A stretch of 64,000 nucleotides of DNA from Nocardia sp. BMG51109. GTDB taxonomy: Bacteria; Actinomycetota; Actinomycetes; Mycobacteriales; Mycobacteriaceae. This document shows positions 1 to 8,890 of this stretch, in pieces. The stretch's first letter is position 1; each line of letters begins with the position of its first letter. The translations under genes were made by a program, and so were the position numbers. The stretch spans positions 6,448,001-6,512,000 of the forward strand of contig NZ_JAFQ01000004.1 in assembly GCF_000526215.1 (NCBI RefSeq), read 5' to 3'. Under the pieces are notes generated by a model. That model was not told the DNA's origin. It saw only the letters and a program-made list of their open reading frames with translations, and did no database searches.

Positions 1-36
1 GCCTGATGTCGCCCCCGTAATCAGGATCGTCTTCAT
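1..36 (-). CDS. Short-chain dehydrogenase, N-terminal 12 codons only (partial)
   Basis: Read from ATG at 36 towards position 1, the strand encodes MKTILITGATSG, the first beta-strand and start of the TGxxxGxG dinucleotide-binding loop of a classical SDR oxidoreductase. The rest lies left of the window, so substrate and length are unknown. It diverges from the XRE/MmyB-like regulator that begins at 199, an arrangement often seen for an SDR and its regulator in actinobacteria. Only 12 residues support the call, but their order is very typical of this family. Confidence 0.7.
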   Translation of the reverse strand, partial: MKTILITGATSG

Positions 37-198
37 GCTCCTACACCATGCCAGATCAACACGCCGCTGTCCTGCGCACCGGACGATGGCCGGACCTTGT
101 TCACCGGCCGAAATGCCCGCGGGGACCGGGCCGTCCGACCCGCCGTCATTACCTCACGGGTAATCGCCGGACCGCTGCCGCCTCCCTACGATCGAGCT

Positions 199-984
199 GT
201 GCGAACCCAGACCGCAGGCGACCTGCTCCGGCACTGGCGGGTCACCCGCCGCCTCAGCCAGCTCGAGCTGGCCGGGCGCGCCGAAACCTCGGCCCGCCAC
301 CTGAGCTTCATCGAAACCGGCCGCTCCACGCCGAGCAGGCAGCTGATCCTGCACCTGTCCGAGCAGCTGGAAATCCCCCTGCGCGAACGCAATCGGGTGC
401 TGCTGGCCGCCGGCTACGCACCCGTCTACGCCGAACCCGGATTGGACACACCGCAGATGGAACCCGTGCGCGACGCCATGCGGCGGATCCTGGCCGGCCA
501 CGACCCGCATCCCGCGCTCGCGGTCGACATGCACTGGAACATGGTCGACGCCAACGCGAGCGCCGGGCTGTTCCTCCAGGACGTCGCGGCCGAGCTGCTG
601 GCGCCGCCGGTCAACGCGTTGCGCCTGAGCCTGCATCCCGACGGCCTGGCTCCGCGCATCCGCAATCTCGCGGAGTGGCGCGGGCACCTGTTCGAGCGCC
701 TGCAACGCCAGATCGAGATCACCGGTTCGGACCACCTCCGCGCGCTGCTGGCCGAGGTGCGCGACTATCCCGGCGGCGAGCATCCACCGGGCCTGCCCGA
801 ACCGGAACAGGCGGTGGTCCCGCTTCGCCTGTGCCACAACGGCACCGAACTCGCCTTCCTCAGCGCCATGACCGTTTTCGGTACCCCCATGAACGTCACC
901 GTCGCCGAACTGGCGATCGAGTCGTTCTTCCCCGCCGATCCGGTCACCGCGGCATACCTGCGCGACAGCATGCCCCTCGGATAG
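199..984 (+). CDS. XRE-family regulator with MmyB-like ligand-binding domain
   Basis: The product is a likely DNA-binding repressor of about 261 residues. Residues about 6-60 form a helix-turn-helix with the pattern LLRHWR..R.LSQLELA..AETSARHLSFIETGRS. The rest resembles the MmyB-like PAS/ligand domain, including a WN.V.AN segment (HWNMVDANA), and ends near LRDSMPLG. I chose GTG at 199 because the open frame upstream of it reads as noncoding and the HTH begins directly after it. Its divergent position to the SDR at the left edge suggests control of that gene. The effector cannot be told from sequence. Confidence 0.85.
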   Translation: MRTQTAGDLLRHWRVTRRLSQLELAGRAETSARHLSFIETGRSTPSRQLILHLSEQLEIPLRERNRVLLAAGYAPVYAEPGLDTPQMEPVRDAMRRILAGHDPHPALAVDMHWNMVDANASAGLFLQDVAAELLAPPVNALRLSLHPDGLAPRIRNLAEWRGHLFERLQRQIEITGSDHLRALLAEVRDYPGGEHPPGLPEPEQAVVPLRLCHNGTELAFLSAMTVFGTPMNVTVAELAIESFFPADPVTAAYLRDSMPLG

Positions 985-1015
985 CCCGCGCGCCCGTGGC
1001 TGGACAATCGAGGCC

Positions 1016-1882
1016 ATGAGCGATGCGGCGGCACGCGTGGAAGAACTCCTCGGCACGCCCGTGCGGGCGATCTCGGATCACGGGCGCAGCCACGCGTGGA
1101 CGCTGCACCGCGCCGCCGTGGCCGACGGGCACGAGGTCTTCGTGAAAGCCGTTGACGACGACGCGGATCCGGATGCCGGCCGGGCCCTGCACGCCGAGGC
1201 GGCCGGGCTGCGCTGGCTGGGGGAGGGCGACGCCCATGGGCTGGTGCCGGCGGTGTCGGGCGCCGATCGGCGGACGCTGGTGCTCCCGTGGCTGGCCGCG
1301 GCGGCGCCGAGCGCTGCGGCCGCCGAGGCATTCGGCCGCGGGCTTGCGGCACTGCATCGAGCCGCGCCCGATTCCTACGGAGCGCCGTGGGACGGCTTCA
1401 TCGCCACTGTCCCGCAGGACAATACGCCGACGACGGGGGAGTGGGGGCCGTGGTACGCCGGTCGGCGGCTGGCGCCGCTGCTCCCGGCGGCCGCACGGGA
1501 TCTGGGCGGCAGCGGGGTGCGATTGATCGAACGGGTCATAGCCGAGATCGACGCACTGGCCGGCGAACCGGAACCACCCGGTCGTATCCACGGTGACCTG
1601 TGGTCCGGCAATCTCCTCTGGACGGACCGCGGGGTCAAGGTGATCGACCCCGCGGCGCACGGGGGCCATCGGGAAACCGATCTGGCCATGCTGGCCCTGT
1701 TCGGCACGCCGCACCTGGACCGGATCCTGGCCGCCTATCAGGAGGCCGCCCCGTTGAAACCCGGCTGGCGGCAACGTATCCCGCTGCATCAGCTGTATCC
1801 GCTGCTCGTGCACGTGGTGCTGTTCGGGGGCACGTATCGAGGGTCGGCCGTCGCCGCGGCGGAGGCGGCGTTGCGAGCCTGA
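1016..1882 (+). CDS. Fructosamine kinase family protein
   Basis: This 288-residue protein has the phosphotransferase fold of the fructosamine-3-kinase/APH-like group. Visible hallmarks are a lysine in VFVKAV in the N lobe, the catalytic loop HGDLWSGNLLW, and the metal-binding DPAAHGGHRETDLAML segment. Members phosphorylate ketosamines formed by protein or amino-acid glycation, which destabilises the adduct and allows deglycation. It starts 31 bases after the regulator and runs the same way, so it may be co-transcribed, but no functional link is evident. Family assignment is strong; the real substrate is inferred from the family. Confidence 0.85.
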   Translation: MSDAAARVEELLGTPVRAISDHGRSHAWTLHRAAVADGHEVFVKAVDDDADPDAGRALHAEAAGLRWLGEGDAHGLVPAVSGADRRTLVLPWLAAAAPSAAAAEAFGRGLAALHRAAPDSYGAPWDGFIATVPQDNTPTTGEWGPWYAGRRLAPLLPAAARDLGGSGVRLIERVIAEIDALAGEPEPPGRIHGDLWSGNLLWTDRGVKVIDPAAHGGHRETDLAMLALFGTPHLDRILAAYQEAAPLKPGWRQRIPLHQLYPLLVHVVLFGGTYRGSAVAAAEAALRA

Positions 1883-2050
1883 GTGCCGGCGTCAGCGGGT
1901 CCGCTTCGGCCGATAAAAAATATCTAAACGGAAATATGCGCATCTGAGCATGTGGCTCGATCATGTTGCCGCCGACGAACCGACGGCAAAAGAAGCACTG
2001 AGGGAGGGGAGTGGCGGGGCCGGCCGTCACGGTGCTCTAGCGTCGGAGGT
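1883..2050. other. Intergenic, contains an AT-rich island
   Basis: The stretch at about 1911-1945 is strikingly AT-rich compared with its surroundings (ATAAAAAATATC, then AAATATGCGCAT). A related element, ATGCGTATTTATGCAT, lies at 2529-2544 upstream of the cyclophilin gene. Such islands can carry promoters or bind nucleoid proteins of the Lsr2 type. No gene is seen here. Confidence 0.3.
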
Positions 2051-2437
2051 ATGGACCTGCTGCGGATCCATCACACGGCGATCATCGCCTCGGACTACGA
2101 GCGGTCGAGGGCGTTCTACGTCGAGATCCTGGGGCTGCGGGTGGTGGACGAGAACTATCGGGCCGAACGGCGTTCGTACAAACTGGATCTCGCGCTTCCG
2201 GACGGCGGGCAGGTGGAGCTGTTCTCCTTCCCGGACCCGCCGGTCCGGCCGTCCCGGCCGGAGGCATGCGGGCTGCGGCATCTGGCGTTCGCGGTGCCGG
2301 ATGTGGCCGCGGCCGTCGCCGAGCTGCGGGGGAGGGGAGTGCGCACCGAGGAGTTGCGGGTGGACGAGTACACGGGGAAGCGGTTCGCATTCTTCTTCGA
2401 CCCGGACGACCTGCCGCTGGAGTTGTACGAGGCATGA
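2051..2437 (+). CDS. VOC (glyoxalase/bleomycin-resistance) family protein
   Basis: This 128-residue protein has one VOC module pair: an N-terminal half with the pattern IHHTAIIASDYERSRAFYVEILGL and a C-terminal half with LRHLAFAVPDVAAAVAELRGRGV and FFFDPDDLPLELYE. Metal-ligand candidates are the His in IHHTA, a Glu in QVELF, the His in RHLAF and the final Glu in LELYE. It resembles the small YaeR/SMU508-like glyoxalase subgroup. The substrate is unknown. The ATG at 2051 follows GGAGGT directly, an unusually short spacing, but the protein begins exactly where relatives do. Confidence 0.8.
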   Translation: MDLLRIHHTAIIASDYERSRAFYVEILGLRVVDENYRAERRSYKLDLALPDGGQVELFSFPDPPVRPSRPEACGLRHLAFAVPDVAAAVAELRGRGVRTEELRVDEYTGKRFAFFFDPDDLPLELYEA

Positions 2438-2672
2438 CGGTCTCGCGAAAACCGGTGGGCCGCAGTGGGGGAACCGTCCGGATGCTCGGATCGGTGTGGC
2501 TGGAGTATTTAAATTAGGACATGGTGACATGCGTATTTATGCATGAAAAATCGACTCACAACAGAACCACACACCGACTCGACCCAACCAACGCACCCGA
2601 CTCCGACGGATCACCGAAGCCGCTATCCGAGGCGGCGGCCCGCGAGCGAGCCGGCTCCCATACGATGTCCGG

Positions 2673-3164
2673 ATGACCAAAGTGCTGCTGAATACCTCAG
2701 CCGGGGACATCACTCTCGAACTGGACGAGTCGAAGGCGCCGAAGACGGTGGCGAACTTCCTGGACTACGTGAAGTCCGGTCATTACGACGGGACCATCTT
2801 CCACCGGGTGATTCCGAGCTTCATGGTGCAGGGCGGCGGGCTGACCGCGGACATGCAGCAGAAGCCGGCGCCGAACCGAGTGGAGAACGAGGCGGCCAAC
2901 GGGCTGCGCAACGACAAGTACACGGTGGCTATGGCGCGCACCTCCGATCCGCATTCGGCGAGCGCGCAGTTCTTCATCAACACCTCGAACAACGATTTCC
3001 TGAACTACCCGGGCCAGGACGGCTGGGGCTACGCGGTGTTCGGCCGCGTCGCGGACGGTTCCGATGTGGTGGACTCGATCAACGGTGTGCGGACCGGGTC
3101 GCGGGCCGGCCACCAGGACGTGCCGGTCGAGCCGATCACCATCCTGTCGGCTCAGCTGGCCTGA
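2673..3164 (+). CDS. ppiB: Peptidyl-prolyl cis-trans isomerase, cyclophilin type
   Basis: This 163-residue single-domain cyclophilin lacks a signal peptide or membrane segment, so it is cytoplasmic. The catalytic region is clear: FHRVIPSFMVQGG contains the active-site Arg, and AMARTSDPHSASAQFFIN and GYAVFGRV follow in the expected order and spacing. It catalyses isomerisation of Xaa-Pro bonds during protein folding. Length matches bacterial PpiB. It ends just before a bidirectional terminator shared with the converging phosphoribosyltransferase gene. Confidence 0.93.
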   Translation: MTKVLLNTSAGDITLELDESKAPKTVANFLDYVKSGHYDGTIFHRVIPSFMVQGGGLTADMQQKPAPNRVENEAANGLRNDKYTVAMARTSDPHSASAQFFINTSNNDFLNYPGQDGWGYAVFGRVADGSDVVDSINGVRTGSRAGHQDVPVEPITILSAQLA

Positions 3165-3178
3165 CCGATGCGCCGAGC

Positions 3179-3216
3179 GGAGGCGGCGGCCGGCCGTCGG
3201 TGCGGTCGCCGCCTCC
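3179..3216. terminator. Bidirectional hairpin terminator between converging genes
   Basis: GGAGGCGGCG at 3179-3188 pairs perfectly with CGCCGCCTCC at 3207-3216, around an 18-nt GC-rich loop. A smaller hairpin, TGCCC/GGGCA, lies at 3223-3236. The element sits between the stop of ppiB (3164) and the stop of the converging phosphoribosyltransferase (3244). It lacks a U tract, as is usual for actinobacterial terminators. Confidence 0.6.
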
Positions 3217-3243
3217 CGTACATGCCCTGCGGGGCAGGCGTTC

Positions 3244-3738
3244 TCACGCCTCGAAGACGTGCGTGTCGCGGGCGGTCACCGGCGGCAGCACCGACCAGGG
3301 GAAGTTGATCCAGCGGTCGGTGCGTTTCCACACGTACTCGCAGTCCACCTCCGAACGCGGTTTCTGATAGACCACCGCGCAGCGCACCTCGGCGACCTTG
3401 TCGGCGCAGAAGTCGCGCACCAGTTTCAGGGTGGCGCCGGTGTCGGCGACGTCGTCGGCCACCAGCACGCGCGCACCCGCCAGATCGACGGCCTGGGGGA
3501 CCGGGGGCAGCATGACCGGCAGGTCCAGGCGCTGGTCGACGCCGGTGTAGAACTCGACGTTCATCACGTGCAGGTTCTTCACGTCGAGGGCGTAGCCGAG
3601 CGCTCCGGCGACGAATAGGCCGCCGCGGGCGATCGACAGGATCAGGTCGGGGTCGAACCCGTCGCCGGCGACCTGTTCGGCCAGTTCCCGGCTCGCCGAG
3701 CCGAACAGCTCCCAGGACAGCTCTTCCCGGTCCGACAT
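3244..3738 (-). CDS. Phosphoribosyltransferase family protein
   Basis: This 164-residue protein carries the type I PRTase PRPP-binding loop VLVADDVADTGATL in its middle, preceded by the ILSIARGG segment that closes the pyrophosphate site. It probably joins a base or related nucleophile to PRPP, or is a regulatory relative; sequence does not reveal the base. I chose ATG at 3738 (MSDREEL) over a start ten codons upstream because GGAAGGGG lies at proper spacing before it. It converges on ppiB. Confidence 0.85.
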   Translation of the reverse strand: MSDREELSWELFGSASRELAEQVAGDGFDPDLILSIARGGLFVAGALGYALDVKNLHVMNVEFYTGVDQRLDLPVMLPPVPQAVDLAGARVLVADDVADTGATLKLVRDFCADKVAEVRCAVVYQKPRSEVDCEYVWKRTDRWINFPWSVLPPVTARDTHVFEA

Positions 3739-3843
3739 GTACGCCCCTTCCGTCTCCGATGGAAGCAACCTAGACCACGCCCGCGGCGGCGCCGGTAGTG
3801 GTGTCCGGCCGACGCGGCGGCCTGTTGGGGCCGGCGGGTGATG

Positions 3844-4554
3844 TCAGGGCTTGTGGGTGACGATGTACCAGAGCACGGCCAGCGTGCCGAGCACGAAAAG
3901 CGGTGACAGAATCCAGGTTTCGACCTTGTTGCCGGTGCGGTCGATGATCGGGACGCTGGTGCGCAGCTTCAGCGGCCAGAACAGGCGGCAGCCGCGGTCG
4001 GTGAGGCAGTCGCCGATCAGGTGGGCCAGCGCGCCCAGGCCCACCGAGAACGGCAGCCAGGACGGCTTGTCGGAGATCCAGTGGTCCATCGCGAAGGTAC
4101 CGGCGGCGGCCAGCACGGTGACCGAGAAGTAGGAGCGGAAGCCCTCGCCCGGTGGGCACAGGTTGAGCGCCCGTAGCGCCAGTGCCAGGAGGAAGAACAC
4201 CAGTCCGAGGGTGAACCACCGGCCGAGCCAGTGTTCGCCGGCCCAGGTGCCGAGGGCGGCCGCGACGACGAAGGCCAGGGAATGGGTGGCGTGGCGGTGC
4301 CCACCCGACACGGCGGAGATCAGGCGGCAGGCGGTGTGTGTAATCGGCCCCAGCACATGCGAAATCGTTCCGTTGGGATGGTCGGCGTCCGGGAGCAGCG
4401 CGGCGCCCGCGGTGAGGAATGTGCCCATCAGCAGGTCGACGGTGCCGAGTTCGCCGTCCTGGAGCATGGGGTAGGTGAGTACCGAAAGTGGTAGCAGCGC
4501 AGCGGCTCCCGCCCACGCCAGCGCGCCACTGGTCGCATGTGAATGTCCTAGCAC
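3844..4554 (-). CDS. YdjM-like metal-dependent membrane hydrolase
   Basis: This 236-residue protein has several hydrophobic segments (for example ALAWAGAAALLPL, SLAFVVAAALG, WFTLGLVFFLLALALRAL) and the signature of the YdjM/DUF457 group: an N-terminal HSHATSG, a central LLPDADHPNGTISH and HRHATHSL. The conserved His and Asp residues form a presumed metal site at the membrane face. In E. coli ydjM is an SOS-induced gene, but no LexA box is visible here. The physiological substrate of the family is unknown. Confidence 0.8.
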   Translation of the reverse strand: MLGHSHATSGALAWAGAAALLPLSVLTYPMLQDGELGTVDLLMGTFLTAGAALLPDADHPNGTISHVLGPITHTACRLISAVSGGHRHATHSLAFVVAAALGTWAGEHWLGRWFTLGLVFFLLALALRALNLCPPGEGFRSYFSVTVLAAAGTFAMDHWISDKPSWLPFSVGLGALAHLIGDCLTDRGCRLFWPLKLRTSVPIIDRTGNKVETWILSPLFVLGTLAVLWYIVTHKP

Positions 4555-4594
4555 CCCGGAAGATTAGTCGATCTTGGTGGTCGATCACCAACGG

Positions 4595-6844
4595 TCATGC
4601 GTGGCGGTGCGGGCTCACGATCCGGTCGAGCGCGGTGAGGTCGGATTCCAGGGCGTAGAAGGTGCGCAGGGCGATCATGAACGCGAAAAGTCCGCCGACG
4701 CACAGTCCTACGATCGTGCCCAGCACCGCCTGCTGCTGTTGCGGGGACAGGAACATCAGCCCGGCCGGCACCCCGACCAGCGGAACCGAGGCCGCCACAC
4801 CGAGATACACGCGGCTGCGGCGCACGAGCCGGTGCAGCCGCGCGGCGTCGGCCTCGGTGGTGTGCCCCGCGGCGACGAGGCCCGGGTAATACCACCGCAG
4901 CATGAAGAAGGTGACCGGGAAGAAGCTGTAGACGACGGCGACCGCGGCGGCCACCAGGTTCGCGGCGATCAGGTGCACCGCCAGCCCTGTCGGCACCGTG
5001 CCGAGGGAGTGCAGTTCGGCCAGGAAGACGCCCATGGCGGCGAGCCATCCGGCGAAGGTCACCACCGCGATGCGGTCGCCGCAGGCGAGGGTATCGCCGC
5101 GCGCCTTGGCCAGTACCCGTTCGTCGAACTGCCTGCCTCGCCGCAGCCCGTCGGGGACGAGCAGTACCAGCCGGCACCAGAACAGCAGTACGGCGATGGC
5201 CGCCGGGTATCCGATGAGGATGGCGAGGGCACCGAGCCGGGCGATCTGCCCGGCGGCGTCGGCGCCGAGCTCGTGGCGGATCAGGATGAGGTTGTGCGAG
5301 GTCAGGTAGAGCCCGCCGAGCAGCTGGCCCAGCAGGCTGGACAGCGTCACCACCGGCATGGGCCGCATCTTGAGGCGGCCACGCAGGCTGTGTTCCGGGG
5401 GATCCACCAGGTCGCGGGCGGCCCGGTCCTGGCTCAGTTCGAGCTGTTGGGCCAGGTCGGTGCCGGTGGCGTAGCGGTCGTCGGGTTCGGGGGACAGGCA
5501 GGTCAGCAGGGCGTGCCGCAGCACCGTCGGGCAGTCCTCCGGCAGGGTGGCCGTGGTGGCCGGTTCGACGGGGCGGTGGCGGCGCTCGATCATCGCGTGC
5601 AGCGATTCCTCGGTCTCGCCGGCGGCGTGGCCGTCGTCGAAGGGGACGCGGCCGGTGAGCAGTTCCCACAGCACGACGGCGAGCGCGTAGAGGTCGCTGC
5701 GGGTGTCGAGGTCGGCGGCGGTGGTGTCGCGCTGCGGGTGGCAGGCCTCGAGCTGTTCGGGCGACATGTAGGGCAGCGAGCCGCCGAAGTAGGCGACGGG
5801 GTTGGCGCCGGGCAGGTGCCGGCTGAAGCTGATGTTGAAGTCGGCGAGTTTGGGCTGGCCGTCGGCGGTGAGCAGCACGTTGGCGGGTTTGATGTCGCGG
5901 TGCAGCACGCCGCGGTGGTTGGCGTAGTCCAGCGCGGTGGCCAGGCGCGCGCCGAGCCAGGCCACGGTTTCCGGCCAGCTGAGCCGCTCCAGTTCGGCGC
6001 GGGTGGCCGACGGCTGGGGTGCGAGGACGCCGCCGGTGGTGGCCGCCGCGTCGATGGCCTCCAGCAGCAGCCGTCCGGTGCGCCGCGCGGGGGGCGTGCG
6101 GCGCAGTAGCCGCAGCACGCCGAGCAGGGTGCCGCCGGGCACGTACTGCATGTACATGAGTTTGAGGTGCTGGTCGGTGATCTGGCGCTGGTCGAAGACG
6201 CGGACGATGTGGTCGTGGTCGAGCTGGGCGAGGGTCTGCGGTTCGCTGCCGCGGTCGTGCGAGATCTTCACGGCGACGAGGCGGCCCAGGGAGCGCTGGC
6301 GGGCGAGGAACACGCGCGCGAAGGCGCCGTGCCCGAGCGGCAGCAGCAGGTCGAAGTCGTCGATGGTGGCGCCGGGGTTGATGGTGTCGAGGGCGTCGAG
6401 CGCGGTGGGGTCGGCGAGCATGGTGGTGCGCAGGCCGTCCACGTCGAAACCCTCGGTGATGCGGGCCATCTGGGTGGGGTAGTCCTGCTCGTACTCGCTC
6501 AGGTCGATCTCGTCGCGGTGGCTGCGGGCCGTGATCTCCTCGTAGATCAGATCCGGGGGGAGCGGGGCCGCGGCCAGTTCCGGGAACTGCGCGCTGTAGT
6601 CGGCCAGGCGCAGCGCGCCGTCGCTGCGCTGCCAGCGTTCTTGCAGGTCGACCTTGATCAGTTCGATCAGTGCGGTGCGGCGCAGGGCCGCTTCGGCCGG
6701 CAGATGCTCGGACAGGTCGGGCGGATTGTCGCCGGACTGCCATTTTTCGGCAAACAGCGCGACCAGACTCGACAACGCGGTCTGCGTTGCCATGGCGCGG
6801 TCGGCCCCGGGATCGGGTGCGGTCGCGCCGAGGTGACCATCCAT
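4595..6844 (-). CDS. Membrane serine/threonine protein kinase with DFN motif
   Basis: This 749-residue protein starts with about 160 residues containing short acidic helical repeats. A kinase domain follows at about 165-470: glycine loop LGHGAFARVFLA, lysine in VAVKIS, catalytic loop HRDIKPANVLL and activation-loop end GGSLPYMSPEQL. The metal-binding DFG is DFN (LADFNIS). The last 250 residues hold several transmembrane segments, so the kinase is membrane-anchored and cytoplasmic. An alternative start is ATG at 6793; neither start has a strong ribosome-binding site. It diverges from the SCO6745-family gene. Its target is unknown. Confidence 0.85.
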   Translation of the reverse strand: MDGHLGATAPDPGADRAMATQTALSSLVALFAEKWQSGDNPPDLSEHLPAEAALRRTALIELIKVDLQERWQRSDGALRLADYSAQFPELAAAPLPPDLIYEEITARSHRDEIDLSEYEQDYPTQMARITEGFDVDGLRTTMLADPTALDALDTINPGATIDDFDLLLPLGHGAFARVFLARQRSLGRLVAVKISHDRGSEPQTLAQLDHDHIVRVFDQRQITDQHLKLMYMQYVPGGTLLGVLRLLRRTPPARRTGRLLLEAIDAAATTGGVLAPQPSATRAELERLSWPETVAWLGARLATALDYANHRGVLHRDIKPANVLLTADGQPKLADFNISFSRHLPGANPVAYFGGSLPYMSPEQLEACHPQRDTTAADLDTRSDLYALAVVLWELLTGRVPFDDGHAAGETEESLHAMIERRHRPVEPATTATLPEDCPTVLRHALLTCLSPEPDDRYATGTDLAQQLELSQDRAARDLVDPPEHSLRGRLKMRPMPVVTLSSLLGQLLGGLYLTSHNLILIRHELGADAAGQIARLGALAILIGYPAAIAVLLFWCRLVLLVPDGLRRGRQFDERVLAKARGDTLACGDRIAVVTFAGWLAAMGVFLAELHSLGTVPTGLAVHLIAANLVAAAVAVVYSFFPVTFFMLRWYYPGLVAAGHTTEADAARLHRLVRRSRVYLGVAASVPLVGVPAGLMFLSPQQQQAVLGTIVGLCVGGLFAFMIALRTFYALESDLTALDRIVSPHRHA

Positions 6845-6862
6845 CGTCGCTCGCTTCGAATT

Positions 6863-6894
6863 GGAATATTCCGGGCCCGGCCCCGGGAATATTC
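6863..6894. promoter_or_regulatory. Paired GAATATTC palindromes upstream of the kinase gene
   Basis: GGAATATTCC at 6863-6872 is a perfect palindrome. A second GAATATTC lies at 6887-6894, centres 23 bases apart, and the two copies with the GC-rich sequence between them also make a larger inverted repeat. The pair lies 19-50 bases upstream of the kinase start at 6844, an ideal place for an operator. The binding protein is unknown. Confidence 0.4.
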
Positions 6895-7004
6895 GATCTT
6901 ACCCACCCTTCGTCGGCGCTCGGCCGACACCGTTGCGCGGAGTTCGATTGTCGTCCGCAATCATCGGCTCGCAGGTGTGGCCCGCGCAAGCCCATTGTTC
7001 CTAT

Positions 7005-7030
7005 GCCCTGGGTCTTTGCCCTGGGTCTTT
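7005..7030. repeat. Tandem 13-bp repeat, two copies
   Basis: GCCCTGGGTCTTT occurs at 7005-7017 and again at 7018-7030 with no mismatch. It lies in the divergent region between the kinase and the SCO6745-family gene. It could be a replication slip or a pair of protein-binding half sites. Confidence 0.6.
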
Positions 7031-7120
7031 CCCGCGCCGATGGCTCGAGGTTCTGGCATCAGTGGACGATAGCGAGATATGCTGCGCGCGAGTTCCGTTC
7101 TCGGCGAAAGGGGTTGGCCC

Positions 7121-7864
7121 GTGTCGGTGGCTGCCGCGGTCAAACAGCAGATTCAGGAGATCGGCGGGGGATTCATGTTCTCCCGGGAGACGAAGGCGTT
7201 CGGCGACGCGACCGGCGTGGCGGGGTTCCTCGGCCCCTACACCCGCGGTCGCGGCGGGGTGCTGGGCGATGTGGACGCCGACGTGGTGACGGCCGCCTTC
7301 GGCTTCTTCCGGCCCGAAACCGTGCGCGCGGCATGGGAATCGGTGCCGATGCCGCCCGGCGATGCCGCCGCGGCGTATCTCGCCGCCTGCCAGGGTTTCG
7401 GCCGCCGCAAGCTGGCGGGGTTCGACGAGGCCGGGCGGCTCGCCGAACTGCTGCGGTCGGTCGTCGCGGCGGCCGATGTCGCGGGGCTGCCGCTGTTCGC
7501 CGGGTGGCGGGCACTGCCCCTGGCCGACGACGACGCGGCGCGGGCGCTGCAGCTGATCCACGTGGTGCGCGAACTGCGCGGCGGGCTGCACCTGCTGGCG
7601 ATCCGCGCCGGCGGCGTGACGCCGCGGCAGGCGGTGCTGATCGGGGGATCGCCGCGCAACAGCGGGCCCGATCAGGCCCGGCTGTTCGGCTGGCCGGAAC
7701 CGTTCGAGGAGATCACGGCGGCGCTGCGGCAGCGCTGGGACGCGGCGGAGGCGCTGACCGACCGGCTCATCGCGCCCGCCTTCGCGGGCCTGGACGAGCG
7801 GTCGGGGGACGAGCTGGTGCGGCTGCTGGACCAGGCGCACAAGGTGGTCTTCGGCGGACGGTGA
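7121..7864 (+). CDS. SCO6745-family protein (function unknown)
   Basis: This 247-residue protein matches the general look of the actinobacterial SCO6745 family: a segment resembling GFLGPYTRGRGGVLGDVDADVVTAAFGFF, then alternating Ala/Leu/Arg-rich helices. No catalytic motif, signal peptide or membrane helix is evident, so it is probably a soluble helical protein. I chose GTG at 7121 because GAAAGG precedes it at good spacing, whereas an ATG at 7079 has none. No function is assigned to this family that I can state. Confidence 0.65.
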   Translation: MSVAAAVKQQIQEIGGGFMFSRETKAFGDATGVAGFLGPYTRGRGGVLGDVDADVVTAAFGFFRPETVRAAWESVPMPPGDAAAAYLAACQGFGRRKLAGFDEAGRLAELLRSVVAAADVAGLPLFAGWRALPLADDDAARALQLIHVVRELRGGLHLLAIRAGGVTPRQAVLIGGSPRNSGPDQARLFGWPEPFEEITAALRQRWDAAEALTDRLIAPAFAGLDERSGDELVRLLDQAHKVVFGGR

Positions 7865-8020
7865 GCCCGCTCCGCATACCGGGTGACGGCGGTGCGATGA
7901 TCTAGACCTCGGCAACTACGCCACCGCGCCGAGCGGGCGGACACCGGCTTCCCGGTGTTCGAGTTGGCGCTCGCAGCGCCGGTGCCGCCGCGGCGACGAC
8001 GGGCGGGAACGGAGTTCGGT

Positions 8021-8890
8021 ATGGGTCTCGAGATTTCCGGTGTGCGCGTGGGGCACTGGACCGACACCGCCGGGCAGACCGGCTGCACGGTCGTCACGCT
8101 GCCACCGGGCACGGTCGCCTCCTGTGAGGTGCGCGGCGGTGCTCCGGCGTCCCGCGAACTCGACGCGCTGGCGCCGGACAAGACGGTGGTCGAGGTCGAC
8201 GCCATCGTGCTGACCGGCGGTTCGGCATTCGGCCTCGCCGCGGCCGACGGGGTGATGCGCTACCTCGAGGAGCAGGGTCGCGGCGTGCTTACTCCGGCCG
8301 GGCGGGTGCCGATCGCGCCCACCCTGGCGCTGTTCGATCTGAGTGTCGGCGACGCGACCGCCCGGCCCACCGCGGAGTCGGGATATGCCGCGGCCCAGGA
8401 TGTTTCGGGAGATCAGCGGCTGCACGGGCGGATCGGCGCCGGAGCCGGGGCCTACACCTCGCACTGGCGCGGCCCGGACGGCCGCCGGCCCGGGGGACTG
8501 GCGTATGCGCAACGGCGCCTGGGGGATCTGGTGGTGGGTGCGTTGTGCGTCGTGAACGCCTTCGGCGATATCGACGACGGCCGCGGCGAGGTCTCCCTCG
8601 ACGCGGTCGCGCTGCTGACCCAGCCGTTCGACTTCGCCGAATCCCGCACGCACACCACCATCGGCGCCGTCGTCACGAATGCGCGGCTGGACAAACCGTC
8701 GTGCCGGATCGTCGCGCAGGGCGCCCACGACGGCCTCTCGCGGGCGCTCACTCCGCCGCACACGCGTTTCGACGGTGACGGTTTCATCGCCGCCGCGACC
8801 GGCGAGGTCGACACGCACGTCGATGTGGTTCGCCTGATGGCCCTGGCCGCGGTCACCGACGTGATCCGGTCGGTCGCCGTCGAATCCTGA
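8021..8890 (+). CDS. P1-family peptidase (DmpA/NylC-like, self-cleaving)
   Basis: This protein of about 289 residues belongs to the P1/S58 family of N-terminal-nucleophile aminopeptidases and amidases, which cleave themselves into two chains. Supporting segments are the start GLEISGVRVGHW, the LTGGSAFGLAAADGVMRYLEEQGRG block, VVGALCVVNAFGD and the C-terminal RALTPPHTRFDGDGFIAAATG, which matches the PFDGD segment of nylon-oligomer hydrolases. I did not pin down the cleavage site. ATG at 8021 has GGAG seven bases upstream and is preferred over an upstream start. It converges on katG. Confidence 0.85.
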   Translation: MGLEISGVRVGHWTDTAGQTGCTVVTLPPGTVASCEVRGGAPASRELDALAPDKTVVEVDAIVLTGGSAFGLAAADGVMRYLEEQGRGVLTPAGRVPIAPTLALFDLSVGDATARPTAESGYAAAQDVSGDQRLHGRIGAGAGAYTSHWRGPDGRRPGGLAYAQRRLGDLVVGALCVVNAFGDIDDGRGEVSLDAVALLTQPFDFAESRTHTTIGAVVTNARLDKPSCRIVAQGAHDGLSRALTPPHTRFDGDGFIAAATGEVDTHVDVVRLMALAAVTDVIRSVAVES

